Part shown: piece by piece, positions 34,487-42,932 of the stretch | Layout: each line of letters begins with the position of its first letter | Numbering within the stretch: position 1 is the stretch's first letter | Origin: Flammeovirgaceae bacterium | GTDB taxonomy: Bacteria > Bacteroidota > Bacteroidia > Cytophagales > Cyclobacteriaceae | Reading direction: 5' to 3' | Length of the DNA stretch: 45,051 nucleotides | Assembly (NCBI GenBank): GCA_023251155.1 | Contig: JAHEZH010000033.1 | Coordinates: forward strand, 1 to 45,051 | Program-made: the position numbers and the translations under genes | Notes under the pieces: generated by a model | What the model was told of the DNA's origin: nothing | Seen by the model: the letters and a program-made list of their open reading frames with translations, nothing else | Databases searched by the model: none

Positions 34487-35677
34487 ATGAAGACTTTCTG
34501 TCCTCTTGCTCTGGCTTCTATGATTTCAGTGGTGGTGTTTTGCCAAAAGCCAAAATCGGAGATCATAGAGCGAAAAGGAGAAGTAATTGAAATTGCTCCA
34601 GGGTTTACTTTTGCTCTAAGTAATCTGATATTTAAGGTTGGTGATGATACTCTTTATTTAAGATTCCCTCCTCAGAATGGAGAGCTGATAACCAACTATG
34701 CCAGGAAGGGTGAATGGCTTGAAATCAGGGCGAAGGTTATTCCTTTGCGAAAAGCGATGAAGAGACCAATGAAATTCTATTATTTTCTTGATGAACTTCT
34801 GGCGATTCATGTGGAAGGTAATTGGATAGATATGGATGCTGTAGATACAGAATGGCCCAAGCCCATCTATAAGGTATTTCTGGAGAAAAAAGTGAAGGAT
34901 GACTTTTTTGTTAATGGAGCACGCTCTGCTTTGCTCTATGATGATGGATTAGCTTCGTATAATGTGTATAATAGTAAAAACTATTATCCAATGAAGGATA
35001 TTCGTGCTGGGCATACTGTTTCATTTATCGGTTATTTAAGTGAAAGAAAGAAGGGTTATGTTTATCCGGTTTGGGATTTGAAAGAGGTTTATACCTACCT
35101 GCCTCTTTATAAAAAACAAGGTGAAGTTAAAGCCTATCTATACAAACAAAATTACGTATGTATCGGTTTGGTATTGAATACTAAGGACGATGATATTCGA
35201 ATGTCCTTTCCTAGTGATTTGGGAAAGGAAATTATGGATTTTGTAAGCAGGCATTCTGTATTTACAGCTTATTACCATGACTATAAAATTGATGATCAGC
35301 TGAACCCTCCTGAATTACATGCCCTGATAAGTGAACGTGACTCCTTATTTATAAATCAATTTGGTTTTTACGGTGGCGCTGATGTAAAACATGAACATAC
35401 TCCAGCCGAAATAGAAGGAAAAATAACCAGCATCAATCGGTCAGCTAAAGGAAAAATCATGTCCGTCATTGTGGGTAACGATTGCTATATCGAAGTAGAC
35501 AATAACATGGAGAAGCAATTGACCAACTATTTGAAGCACGGAAGAATGATCAAAGTAAGCGGACAGGAGCGCATTAAAAAAGAAGGCGAGATTTATGCAA
35601 AAGAGTATCGCATCATCACACCCAGCCAGGTGACGGCCGATGGCAAAGTATTTTTTATAAACATGATACCCTACTAA
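34487..35677 (+). CDS. Exported protein of unknown function with four repeated modules
   Basis: 396 residues. A signal peptide (MKTFCPLALASMISVVVFC) is followed by a mature part that I read as four related units of 70-90 residues, each starting with a lysine or glutamate-rich 'x-G-x-V' strand: KGEVIEIAPGFTFALSNLIFKV (about 31-115), KVKDDFFVNGARSALLY (about 132-205), QGEVKAYLYKQNYVCIGLVLNT (about 213-290) and EGKITSINRSAKGKIMSVIVGN (about 307-396). Each has a central 'p......l......G..i.v.g' stretch, which recalls OB-fold-like barrels. I know no family. Six bases before the OmpR-type regulator, so it probably belongs to that two-component system. AT-rich compared with nearby genes, so it may have been acquired. 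Confidence 0.82.
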   Translation: MKTFCPLALASMISVVVFCQKPKSEIIERKGEVIEIAPGFTFALSNLIFKVGDDTLYLRFPPQNGELITNYARKGEWLEIRAKVIPLRKAMKRPMKFYYFLDELLAIHVEGNWIDMDAVDTEWPKPIYKVFLEKKVKDDFFVNGARSALLYDDGLASYNVYNSKNYYPMKDIRAGHTVSFIGYLSERKKGYVYPVWDLKEVYTYLPLYKKQGEVKAYLYKQNYVCIGLVLNTKDDDIRMSFPSDLGKEIMDFVSRHSVFTAYYHDYKIDDQLNPPELHALISERDSLFINQFGFYGGADVKHEHTPAEIEGKITSINRSAKGKIMSVIVGNDCYIEVDNNMEKQLTNYLKHGRMIKVSGQERIKKEGEIYAKEYRIITPSQVTADGKVFFINMIPY

Positions 35678-35683
35678 CCTCTC

Positions 35684-36358
35684 ATGAAAATCCTCATCAT
35701 TGAAGACGAACCCAGGCTCAACGAATTCTTAAAAAAGGGATTGGAACAGCAAGGATATGTTGTTGATTCCGCTATGAATGGAAGTGCCGGGCTTGAACTG
35801 GCTTCTGTCGGGAGTTATGATCTGGTGCTGTTGGACATCATGCTTCCCGGACAAAACGGTTTTGAAGTACTGGAGAATTTTCGCCAGTTCGAGATTAAGG
35901 CTCCGGTGATCATCATCAGCGCCCTGAGCAATGCCGATCGTGTAATAGAAGGCCTTGACAAAGGAGCGATTGACTACATCAAAAAGCCTTTTGATTTTGG
36001 CGAACTAATGGCGCGTATTCGTGCTGCGGTGCGCAGAGGTGATGCAAAGAATTTTACTAAATATTCCATCGGCAATTTTCATCTTGATTTGCTCAGCCGC
36101 AAGGCATGGATGGGCGACCAGGAAATTCAGCTGACCAAAAGGGAGTTTGGCCTGATGGAGCTGTTATTGTTACGCACGAATCGAATAGTAACCAAGACAG
36201 AGATAGCCGAGAAAGTATGGGAGGTAAACTTTGATATGGGAAGCAATGTGATTGAAGTTCATCTTTCTCAATTGCGGAAAAAATTAGGTAATGCTGATCT
36301 GATACGAACAAAAGTGGGAACGGGATATTATATTGAAGGTGAATTAATCAAAAGCTGA
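35684..36358 (+). CDS. OmpR-family response regulator
   Basis: 224 residues. The receiver domain has the phospho-acceptor Asp51 in LVLLDIMLPGQNG, acidic residues Glu7 and Asp8, and Lys101 in IKKPFDF. The C-terminal winged helix (about 128-220: LSRKAWMGDQEIQLTKREFGLMELLLLRTNRIVTKTEIAEKVWEVNFDMGSNVIEVHLSQLRKKLG) binds DNA. It follows the unknown exported protein by 6 bases and its stop is one base before the kinase start, so the three form an operon. Regulated genes unknown; auto-regulation is common in this family. Confidence 0.95.
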   Translation: MKILIIEDEPRLNEFLKKGLEQQGYVVDSAMNGSAGLELASVGSYDLVLLDIMLPGQNGFEVLENFRQFEIKAPVIIISALSNADRVIEGLDKGAIDYIKKPFDFGELMARIRAAVRRGDAKNFTKYSIGNFHLDLLSRKAWMGDQEIQLTKREFGLMELLLLRTNRIVTKTEIAEKVWEVNFDMGSNVIEVHLSQLRKKLGNADLIRTKVGTGYYIEGELIKS

Positions 36359-36359
36359 A

Positions 36360-37682
36360 TTGACTCAACGGTTTTACCTGCGCGGCATACAAGCCAAAAC
36401 GTTTTTCATCTTCTTCATTGTATTTGTCATTATCATTGTTCCGGTCAATTTTCTGATCTATAATAAAGTCAAGGGTATACTCGCTGTTGCCGATTCGGGC
36501 GAACTGAAGTTTGAGGCAGAGCGCTTGCTGAGCACCGTACGTCTCGATCCTCCGTTCATACCTTTACCATCACAAGGATATTCATTGAAAGTGCAATGGA
36601 GTAATGAATTCACCTTCGATGAGTTATTTACCTCACCCGACTTTCCTCAGCTGGAGGACTTTCAATATTTCATGGAAGAGAGTGAAGCCGATACATTTAA
36701 GGTTGTTACTCTTAGTAAACCAGGAGCGTCTGGTGGTCAGCTTTTGCTTTCGCTCGCGCGAAGCGATCAGCGTTTGGAAAGCCAGCTGACGGATTTGCAA
36801 TTTTATCTTTTCACGGCTAATGCTGCTTCTATTTTTCTGGCTGGATTGGTGGTGTTTATCGTTACGGGTATCACGCTTCGTCCCATCAGGAAAATTATTC
36901 GGGTAGCTAACCGTATCAACGCATCGAAAAGCATCGAACGGGTGCCTATCCCTCCGTCGAAAGATGAAAATCGTTTGCTGGCGGAGACCATCAATGCTAT
37001 GCTGGCGCGAATAGAACAAACCATTCAAACCCAAACCAATTTCTTCGCCTCGGCAGCGCATGAGTTGAAGACGCCACTGACGGTGATGCAAACCGAACTG
37101 TCTATTGCTTTACAAACGGAAACGAATCCGGAGGTAATTAAAATTCTTCAAAGTAATTTGGTTGAAGCGCAGCGACTCGATCATGTCATTCAGGATTTTT
37201 TGTTGATCAGCCAGCTGCGCAGCGAATCACTCTCGCTACGCAAGCAAACGATAGAACTCGATGAAGTGATCTACTCCGCATTGAGGAAAGTAAAATACCT
37301 GGTAAGAGAATATCAGTCATCGATTAAGGTGAACATCAGCGAGACCCCTTTGCATATCATTGCCGATTATGATAAAATGGAAACGGTGCTTACTAATTTG
37401 CTGGAAAATGCGATCAAGTATTCGGTACGCGAAACGGTGATTGATGTGAGCGTGCAAAAGAGCGAGGGACACATTATTTTGAGCGTAATCAACTCGGTGA
37501 GCCAGGAGATGAAAAATCCTGAACGACTAAAGGAAGAATTTAGTAAGTCAGAACAGCTTAGCTCAGGCTTAGGCATGGGCCTTTGGATTTGCGATCGGAT
37601 CATAGAGATGCATCACTTTCAGTTTGTGCTTCGCCAACATCACTTCATTTTTGTGGCCAGCATTTATATTAAGCTTGATTAG
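36360..37682 (+). CDS. Sensor histidine kinase, lacking a clear G1 box
   Basis: 440 residues starting at TTG (36360), needed to keep the first membrane span near the N-terminus. Spans at about 14-34 and 152-173 enclose a periplasmic sensor of about 115 residues, followed by HAMP (about 174-226) and HisKA with His234 in SAAHELKTPL. The N-box Asn350 is present in LTNLLENAIKYS. The 'DxGxG' G1 box that should follow is absent: the place reads SVINSVSQEM (375-384), while the G2 glycines remain (SSGLGMGLW, 402-409). ATP binding may be altered. Cognate to the preceding regulator by operon position. Confidence 0.92.
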   Translation: MTQRFYLRGIQAKTFFIFFIVFVIIIVPVNFLIYNKVKGILAVADSGELKFEAERLLSTVRLDPPFIPLPSQGYSLKVQWSNEFTFDELFTSPDFPQLEDFQYFMEESEADTFKVVTLSKPGASGGQLLLSLARSDQRLESQLTDLQFYLFTANAASIFLAGLVVFIVTGITLRPIRKIIRVANRINASKSIERVPIPPSKDENRLLAETINAMLARIEQTIQTQTNFFASAAHELKTPLTVMQTELSIALQTETNPEVIKILQSNLVEAQRLDHVIQDFLLISQLRSESLSLRKQTIELDEVIYSALRKVKYLVREYQSSIKVNISETPLHIIADYDKMETVLTNLLENAIKYSVRETVIDVSVQKSEGHIILSVINSVSQEMKNPERLKEEFSKSEQLSSGLGMGLWICDRIIEMHHFQFVLRQHHFIFVASIYIKLD

Positions 37683-38006
37683 GATAAGTTTAACCGTTTT
37701 CTTATCAAATTTTAATGTAAAAAGGTGTTAAAAAGCAATGTATGTTTTTTGAGAAATACAGCCTCCGTTTTTTGCTTTCGTGTATATAAAACGTGCTCTT
37801 CTGATTAAACATGCTTCCATTTTGAAGCTGCTTTTCTTTTAAAACGGCTTTACATCAAGTGTAGTGATCTATTCAGAACCTTGTTGAAGTGATACCTGGG
37901 CAAAAACCTGAACTATAGTCCTTCGTATATTTGCATTACAACAGAAGCAGGGTTTGTATCCTGTTCTGCTTATCAAAAAAATAATTTCACATAAAATAAT
38001 ACAGTT
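37683..38006. other. Intergenic region of 324 bases
   Basis: No gene is supported. It contains T-rich stretches after the kinase gene and, near its end, a promoter-like box (37926-37933). The long 5' leader of the next gene, about 70 bases after the box, has no recognisable riboswitch. Confidence 0.5.
37926..37933 (+). promoter_or_regulatory. Probable -10 box for the exported 199-residue protein
   Basis: TATATTTG matches the Bacteroidota TAnnTTTG consensus, 73 bases before the ATG at 38007. No convincing TTTG -33 element is in place. Confidence 0.5.
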
Positions 38007-38606
38007 ATGAAAAATGCAATTTTTTTCGTGTTGATGTTGGTGGCTGTAGTAGCAGTGAATGCACAGTCAAAGAAGCGCTATGTGGAGGGAAATCTGCAGG
38101 GAACCAATCAGAATCTGAAGGGATACTTTTGGTTTGATAACGCGCTGGTAGATGGTGCACAGCGTATCTATTATAAAGAGACGTTAGAGTCGGACAAGAA
38201 AGAACTAAGTGCTTCAGAGTTTGATCGCTTCGAGTCGGCCGATGGGGACCGCGAAAAATTCAGAGTTGCTAATGCAAATGCGACACGTGGCGCAGAGGTA
38301 TTGCTCCCAAGAATTGAAAAAGGAAAAATCAATCTTTACAAGTACGATTATGTAGTGGCCAATCAGAAACATAGTCTTAATCGTGAAAATCACTATTACA
38401 TACAGAAAGGTCTAGTGAAGACACGTGTATCCTTCAATAACTTTAAAGACAAAATGAAGGAGCTGGTAGGTGATAACAAAGAGTTGATGGCTAAGATCAA
38501 GAACAACGATTTAGGGTATTACAAACTTCAGGAAATAGTAGCAGCCTACAACAGCGGAATGTCCATGGGTACAGGGCTGAATGACGTTCCCAGCGGAGCC
38601 AACTAA
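38007..38606 (+). CDS. Exported protein of unknown function, 199 residues
   Basis: A signal peptide (MKNAIFFVLMLVAVVAVNAQ) is followed by a mature domain of about 180 residues: RYVEGNLQGTNQNLKGYFWFDNALVDGAQRIYYKE, then FRVANANATRGAEVLLPRIEKGKINLYKYDYVV (about 85-120) and FKDKMKELVGDNKELMAKIKNNDLGYYKLQEIVAAYNSGMSM at the end. I do not recognise a family, although the C-terminal helical 'LxxIVxxYN' end is seen in Bacteroidota proteins with a similar layout. Probably periplasmic or surface-exposed. It has its own promoter-like box and terminator, so it is transcribed alone. Confidence 0.8.
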   Translation: MKNAIFFVLMLVAVVAVNAQSKKRYVEGNLQGTNQNLKGYFWFDNALVDGAQRIYYKETLESDKKELSASEFDRFESADGDREKFRVANANATRGAEVLLPRIEKGKINLYKYDYVVANQKHSLNRENHYYIQKGLVKTRVSFNNFKDKMKELVGDNKELMAKIKNNDLGYYKLQEIVAAYNSGMSMGTGLNDVPSGAN

Positions 38607-38631
38607 GGCAGGCTTCCGGTAACAAGGAATG

Positions 38632-38664
38632 AAAAAGATTGTCAGTCAATGGCAATCTTTTTTT
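38632..38664 (+). terminator. Terminator after the exported unknown
   Basis: AAAAAGATTG (38632-38641) pairs with CAATCTTTTT (38653-38662) plus two weaker inner pairs, with a T-run. It overlaps the open frame upstream of the next gene, which is why that gene is started later. Confidence 0.85.
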
Positions 38665-38767
38665 TATGCCCTTATATGTCCGTGCGTTTTTGAATTACCT
38701 GATTTCGTTCTTTATTCTATTTTTGTGGCCCGGAAGCAAAACCTGTATAACCCTACACTTTCAAAAA

Positions 38768-39358
38768 ATGAACCCCGTTTTAAACAAGAACCTGTTCTTT
38801 GTAAAAGAACATACTGCCATTTTTAAGGCTGCCAATAGCTTCGATATTTTAGATCCGGATTCCAAGCAGATTATCATGAATGCGCGGGAAGAAAGTCTTG
38901 GATTTTTCACCAAGATGTTTCGTTTCACTGACTACAAGCGCATGACTCCGTTTGATATTTCCATCAAAACCCCCGATGGAGCAAAAGTGCTTTCTGTACG
39001 CCGAGGCGTTTCCTTCTTTTTGTCAACCGTAGAAGTGCTGGACGAACGGGATAATGTGATCGGAAAATTCAAACAGAAATTTTTCTCCATAGGAGGCAAA
39101 TTTGAAGTGCTTGATCAGAGTGATCGCCCGCTGTGTATGCTCAAGGGCCACTGGGCGAGCTGGGATTTCAAATTTGTGTCGAATGATGGTAAAGAGTTTG
39201 CCGTAGTAACTAAAAAATGGGCCGGCCTTGGTAAAGAGCTCTTTACCTCTGCGGATAATTATGTGTTACAAATTAATAGTGAAGTGCCTGAAAATCACCC
39301 ATTACGCCAGCTGATCATAGCTGCGGTGATGTGTATCGATTTAGTATTGAAGGAATAA
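38768..39358 (+). CDS. Tubby/LURP-one or phospholipid-scramblase-like protein
   Basis: 196 residues from the ATG at 38768; the frame is open further up, but that part overlaps the preceding terminator. A barrel-like pattern of alternating strands is visible: NKNLFFVKEHTAIFKAANSFDILDPDSKQIIMNAREE (about 6-42), FDISIKTPDGAKVLSVRRGVSFFLSTVEVLDERDNVIGKFKQKFFSIGGKFEVLDQSDRPLCMLKGHWASWDFKFVSNDGKEFAVVTKKW (about 58-150). This is the tubby-like/scramblase layout, ending in a hydrophobic C-terminal helix (LRQLIIAAVMCIDLVLKE). The bacterial members have no defined function; membrane association is plausible. Confidence 0.8.
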   Translation: MNPVLNKNLFFVKEHTAIFKAANSFDILDPDSKQIIMNAREESLGFFTKMFRFTDYKRMTPFDISIKTPDGAKVLSVRRGVSFFLSTVEVLDERDNVIGKFKQKFFSIGGKFEVLDQSDRPLCMLKGHWASWDFKFVSNDGKEFAVVTKKWAGLGKELFTSADNYVLQINSEVPENHPLRQLIIAAVMCIDLVLKE

Positions 39359-39387
39359 TTTTAGTGCGGCAGTGTTGCCGGTCTGGC

Positions 39388-39432
39388 GATGTGCCAATGA
39401 GGTGGTGGTTCTAAAGTCCCTGTTGGCACATC
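39388..39432. repeat. Perfect 10-bp inverted repeat upstream of lepA
   Basis: GATGTGCCAA (39388-39397) and TTGGCACATC (39423-39432) are exact reverse complements with 25 bases between. There is no T-run, so it is not a clear terminator. It may be a regulator site or an RNA hairpin at the 3' end of the preceding transcript. Confidence 0.55.
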
Positions 39433-39492
39433 CGCTAATGGATCATTTGTCATAATTTGGCAGGGCTTCGTCCTTAATCCATCTGCTTTTTT

Positions 39493-39500
39493 TACCTTTG
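39493..39500 (+). promoter_or_regulatory. Probable -10 box for lepA
   Basis: TACCTTTG fits TAnnTTTG and lies 25 bases before the lepA ATG. The upstream -33 element is weak. Confidence 0.5.
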
Positions 39501-39525
39501 CCGCTTAAAATCCTCAGGAAAGACG

Positions 39526-41319
39526 ATGGGAATGGAGCACATCCGCAATTTTTGCATTATAGCGCATATCGACCACGGTAAAAGCACCTTGGCAGACCGG
39601 CTTCTGGAGTTTACCGGTACGGTAACCAACCGGCAGATGCAGGCACAGGTGCTTGATAATATGGATCTGGAGCGCGAAAAGGGTATTACCATCAAGTCGC
39701 ACGCCATCCAGATGAACTATAAACTGGACGGTCAGGAATATGTGCTGAACCTGATTGATACACCCGGCCACGTGGATTTTTCGTACGAAGTTTCCCGTTC
39801 GATAGCCGCCTGTGAGGGGGCACTTCTTATTGTTGACGCTGCCCAGGGCATTCAGGCTCAGACCATCTCCAATCTTTACCTGGCGCTGGAGCATAACCTT
39901 ACCATCATTCCGGTTTTAAATAAGATTGATTTGCCTGCGGCTATGCCTGAAGAGGTAACCGATCAGATCGTGGATTTGATTGGCTGTGACCCTGCTGATG
40001 TGATTCGGGCGAGCGCGAAAGAAGGCATTGGTATTGAAGAAATTCTGAAAGCCGCAGTACTTCGTGTGCCTGCTCCCAAGGGAGACCCCAAAGCTCCGCT
40101 GCAGGCCATGATTTTTGACTCTGTATTCAATTCTTTCCGTGGTATTGAAGTGTATTTCCGTGTATTCAATGGCACAATTAAGAAAAACGATAAAATAAAA
40201 TTCCTGAACACCGGCATGACGTACAATGCCGATGAGATTGGAGTACTGAAATTAAACCAGGTGGCCAAAAGTGAAGTAGGCACCGGCGATGTGGGGTATT
40301 TGATTTCCGGTATCAAAGTAGCAAAAGAAGTAAAGGTAGGAGATACCATTACACTGGCTGATAATCCTGGAGAAGCCATCAAAGGTTTTGAGAATGTGAA
40401 GCCAATGGTTTTTGCTGGTATCTATCCGGTTGAGACTTCGGAGTTTGAAGAACTTCGTGCTTCAATGGAAAAACTTCAGCTTAATGATGCTTCGCTGGTT
40501 TGGGAGCCTGAAACATCAGCAGCGCTTGGTTTCGGTTTCCGATGCGGCTTTTTAGGAATGCTTCATATGGAGATTATCCAGGAGCGCCTGGAGCGGGAGT
40601 TTAACATGACCGTGATTACCACGGTGCCTTCTGTTCAGTTCAAGGCTACGCTCACCAATGGCAGTAACTTGTTTATCAATGCCCCTTCGGAGATGCCCGA
40701 CCCCACCAAGATTGATTTCATCGAAGAGCCATTTATTCGTGCACAGATTATTTCCAAGTCAGACTTCATCGGCCCGATCATCGGACTGTGTATGGATAAA
40801 CGCGGTGTGATCAAGAATCAAAACTACCTTACGGCAGATCGTGTTGAGTTAACATTTGAAATGCCATTGGCGGAAATCGTTTTTGACTTCTTTGATAAAC
40901 TGAAGACCATCTCCCGAGGGTACGCTTCACTGGATTATCATTTGATAGACATGCGTGAAAGTGACATGGTGAAACTGGATGTGCAGCTGAACGGAGAGAA
41001 GATTGATGCACTTTCAGCGATCGTTCACCGAAACAAAGCGCATGACTGGGGAAGGAAATTGTGTGAGAAATTGAAAGAACTGATACCACGTCACATGTTT
41101 GAGGTGGCAATACAAGCTGCTATCGGACAAAAAATTGTAGCCCGAGAAACGCTGAGTGCCATCAGTAAGAACGTGTTGGCAAAATGTTATGGTGGCGATA
41201 TTTCGCGTAAGCGTAAGCTGTTGGAGAAGCAGAAAAAAGGTAAGAAACGCATGAGGCAAGTGGGAAGCGTGGAAATACCACAGGAAGCCTTCATGGCCGT
41301 ATTGAAGATCAACCAGTAA
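39526..41319 (+). CDS. lepA: Elongation factor 4 (LepA)
   Basis: Translational GTPase of 597 residues that acts on the ribosome, classically described as a back-translocase and needed under ionic stress. G-motifs: AHIDHGKST (G1), DTPGHVDF (G3), NKIDLPAA (G4). Domains II, III and V resemble EF-G, and the C-terminal domain unique to LepA includes the basic stretch [33 protein letters not shown] at the end. The length equals the family standard. Two ATG codons are two residues apart; either may be used. Followed by folD after 22 bases. Confidence 0.98.
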   Translation: MGMEHIRNFCIIAHIDHGKSTLADRLLEFTGTVTNRQMQAQVLDNMDLEREKGITIKSHAIQMNYKLDGQEYVLNLIDTPGHVDFSYEVSRSIAACEGALLIVDAAQGIQAQTISNLYLALEHNLTIIPVLNKIDLPAAMPEEVTDQIVDLIGCDPADVIRASAKEGIGIEEILKAAVLRVPAPKGDPKAPLQAMIFDSVFNSFRGIEVYFRVFNGTIKKNDKIKFLNTGMTYNADEIGVLKLNQVAKSEVGTGDVGYLISGIKVAKEVKVGDTITLADNPGEAIKGFENVKPMVFAGIYPVETSEFEELRASMEKLQLNDASLVWEPETSAALGFGFRCGFLGMLHMEIIQERLEREFNMTVITTVPSVQFKATLTNGSNLFINAPSEMPDPTKIDFIEEPFIRAQIISKSDFIGPIIGLCMDKRGVIKNQNYLTADRVELTFEMPLAEIVFDFFDKLKTISRGYASLDYHLIDMRESDMVKLDVQLNGEKIDALSAIVHRNKAHDWGRKLCEKLKELIPRHMFEVAIQAAIGQKIVARETLSAISKNVLAKCYGGDISRKRKLLEKQKKGKKRMRQVGSVEIPQEAFMAVLKINQ

Positions 41320-41341
41320 TAAAAAAAGTACATATAAGTCT

Positions 41342-42232
41342 ATGACGGATACACCCACTACCTATGCTTTGATTGACGGGCGTAAAGTCTCCGGAGAAAT
41401 TAAATCCGAGATCAGTGCCAAAGTACACGAGCGCAAACTAAGCGGTAAGAAGGTGCCTCACCTCGCCATCATACTGGTAGGTGATGATGGTGCAAGCCAG
41501 ACGTACGTAGACCATAAAGTGAAGTCGTGCAAGGAAGTGGGCTTCCACTATACCATGATGCGCTTTGCAGATACGATCAGTGAAGAGAAACTGATTAAGC
41601 ACATCGATCACGTGAACGATGACGAAGATGTAGATGGATTCATCGTTCAGCTCCCATTACCTGCACATATATCGGTTGAACGAATCACAGAGAAGATACG
41701 CTCCGATAAAGATGTGGATGGGTTCACCAATCATAACTTTGGAAGTATCACTTCAAAAAATCCATTGCTTCTTCCTGCTACCCCCTACGGAGTAATTGAA
41801 TTGCTTAGACGATACAATATTCCAACGGAAGGCAAACATTGTGTAGTGGTGGGCGCAAGTCGCATAGTAGGAGCTCCGCTAAGTATGATGCTGGCAGAAC
41901 AAGGTCATGCCACAGTAACCCTTTGTCATAAATACACTCAAAATCTGGCGGAGTACACCAGCAAAGCAGATATACTGATTACGGCAGTGGGTAAGCCCGG
42001 ATTGATCACTGCGGATATGGTGAAAGAAGGTGCTGTGGTGATTGATGTGGGTACCACCCGTGTGGAAGGTCCTCAATTTAAAAACGGGTATGCCATTAAA
42101 GGGGATGTGGATTTTAAACCGGTAGCCGCCAAGGCTTCTTACATCACCCCGGTGCCGGGAGGTGTTGGTCCGATGACCATTGCTTCCTTGTTGTTGAATA
42201 CGCTACACGCTACGGAGAAAAGAAATCCCTAG
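41342..42232 (+). CDS. folD: FolD: methylenetetrahydrofolate dehydrogenase/cyclohydrolase
   Basis: Bifunctional enzyme of 296 residues that interconverts 5,10-methylene-, methenyl- and 10-formyl-tetrahydrofolate. Signature segments are GDDGASQTYVDHKVKSCKEVGF (catalytic Tyr and Lys), VDGFIVQLPLPAHI, DKDVDGFTNHNFG and GASRIVGAPLSMMLAEQGHATVTLCH, the NADP site. The C-terminal end TPVPGGVGPMTIASLL is invariant in the family. It follows lepA directly and precedes queE by 50 bases; pabB and its partner two genes on also serve folate metabolism. Confidence 0.98.
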   Translation: MTDTPTTYALIDGRKVSGEIKSEISAKVHERKLSGKKVPHLAIILVGDDGASQTYVDHKVKSCKEVGFHYTMMRFADTISEEKLIKHIDHVNDDEDVDGFIVQLPLPAHISVERITEKIRSDKDVDGFTNHNFGSITSKNPLLLPATPYGVIELLRRYNIPTEGKHCVVVGASRIVGAPLSMMLAEQGHATVTLCHKYTQNLAEYTSKADILITAVGKPGLITADMVKEGAVVIDVGTTRVEGPQFKNGYAIKGDVDFKPVAAKASYITPVPGGVGPMTIASLLLNTLHATEKRNP

Positions 42233-42282
42233 CATCACCTTCAAAAACCCCTGGTGTTTTTGTCACTCGGTGGTGAAAGAAT

Positions 42283-42906
42283 ATGAATCCTGCAACTCAA
42301 ATAGTAAACACGGCACTTCCTTTGATGGAAGACTTTTATACCATTCAGGGTGAAGGGTTCTATCAGGGATTTGCAGCCTATTTTATTCGTCTTGGCGGAT
42401 GCGATGTGGGCTGTGTATGGTGTGATGTGAAAGAATCGTGGGATGTAGCAGCCCATCCATTGGTTTCCATTGACACGATGGTGTCGAAAGTAAAAGCAAG
42501 TGGCTCTCCCTTGGCAGTGATTACCGGAGGCGAGCCGGCTATGCATGACCTCTTTCCACTTACTAAATCATTGCAGGAGGAAGGTATCAAAACCAATATT
42601 GAAACATCAGGTGTGTATGAGTTGACAGGCTTGTGGGATTGGATTTGTTTCTCCCCCAAGAAATTCAAACTACCTCATGATTCCATTTACGATCAGGCTA
42701 ATGAATTAAAAATCATCGTTTATAATAAAAGTGATTTTGCCTGGGCCGAAGAACATGCCGCAAGAGTGAATGAGGCCTGTGAGCTGTTTTTACAACCTGA
42801 ATGGTCGAAAGAAAAGGAAATGTTGCCTTTGATTATCGACTATGTAAAAGCCAACCCGAAGTGGAAGGTGTCTTTGCAGATTCACAAATACATGAACATC
42901 CCTTAG
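42283..42906 (+). CDS. queE: 7-carboxy-7-deazaguanine synthase QueE
   Basis: Radical SAM enzyme of 207 residues that makes the 7-deazaguanine core for queuosine. The iron-sulphur ligands are Cys40, Cys44 and Cys47 (CDVGCVWC, the standard CX3CX2C). The N-terminal EDFYTIQGEGFYQGFAAYFIRLGGC and the SAM/Mg stretch VITGGEPAMHDLFPL match the family. The upstream gap has a weak AAAAAC/GTTTTT hairpin and no preQ1 riboswitch that I can recognise. Cytoplasmic. The pathway enzymes QueC, QueD and QueF are not in the window. Confidence 0.95.
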   Translation: MNPATQIVNTALPLMEDFYTIQGEGFYQGFAAYFIRLGGCDVGCVWCDVKESWDVAAHPLVSIDTMVSKVKASGSPLAVITGGEPAMHDLFPLTKSLQEEGIKTNIETSGVYELTGLWDWICFSPKKFKLPHDSIYDQANELKIIVYNKSDFAWAEEHAARVNEACELFLQPEWSKEKEMLPLIIDYVKANPKWKVSLQIHKYMNIP

Positions 42907-42932
42907 TAATAAGGCAGTATTCGTTATAGGGA

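Noticed and set aside
38639-38767. 43-codon N-terminal extension of the tubby-like protein
   Set aside because: It starts inside a strong terminator hairpin, and the family-like sequence begins at the later ATG.
42233-42282. preQ1 riboswitch in front of queE
   Set aside because: Only 50 bases with a weak A/T hairpin; no preQ1 aptamer core is recognisable.
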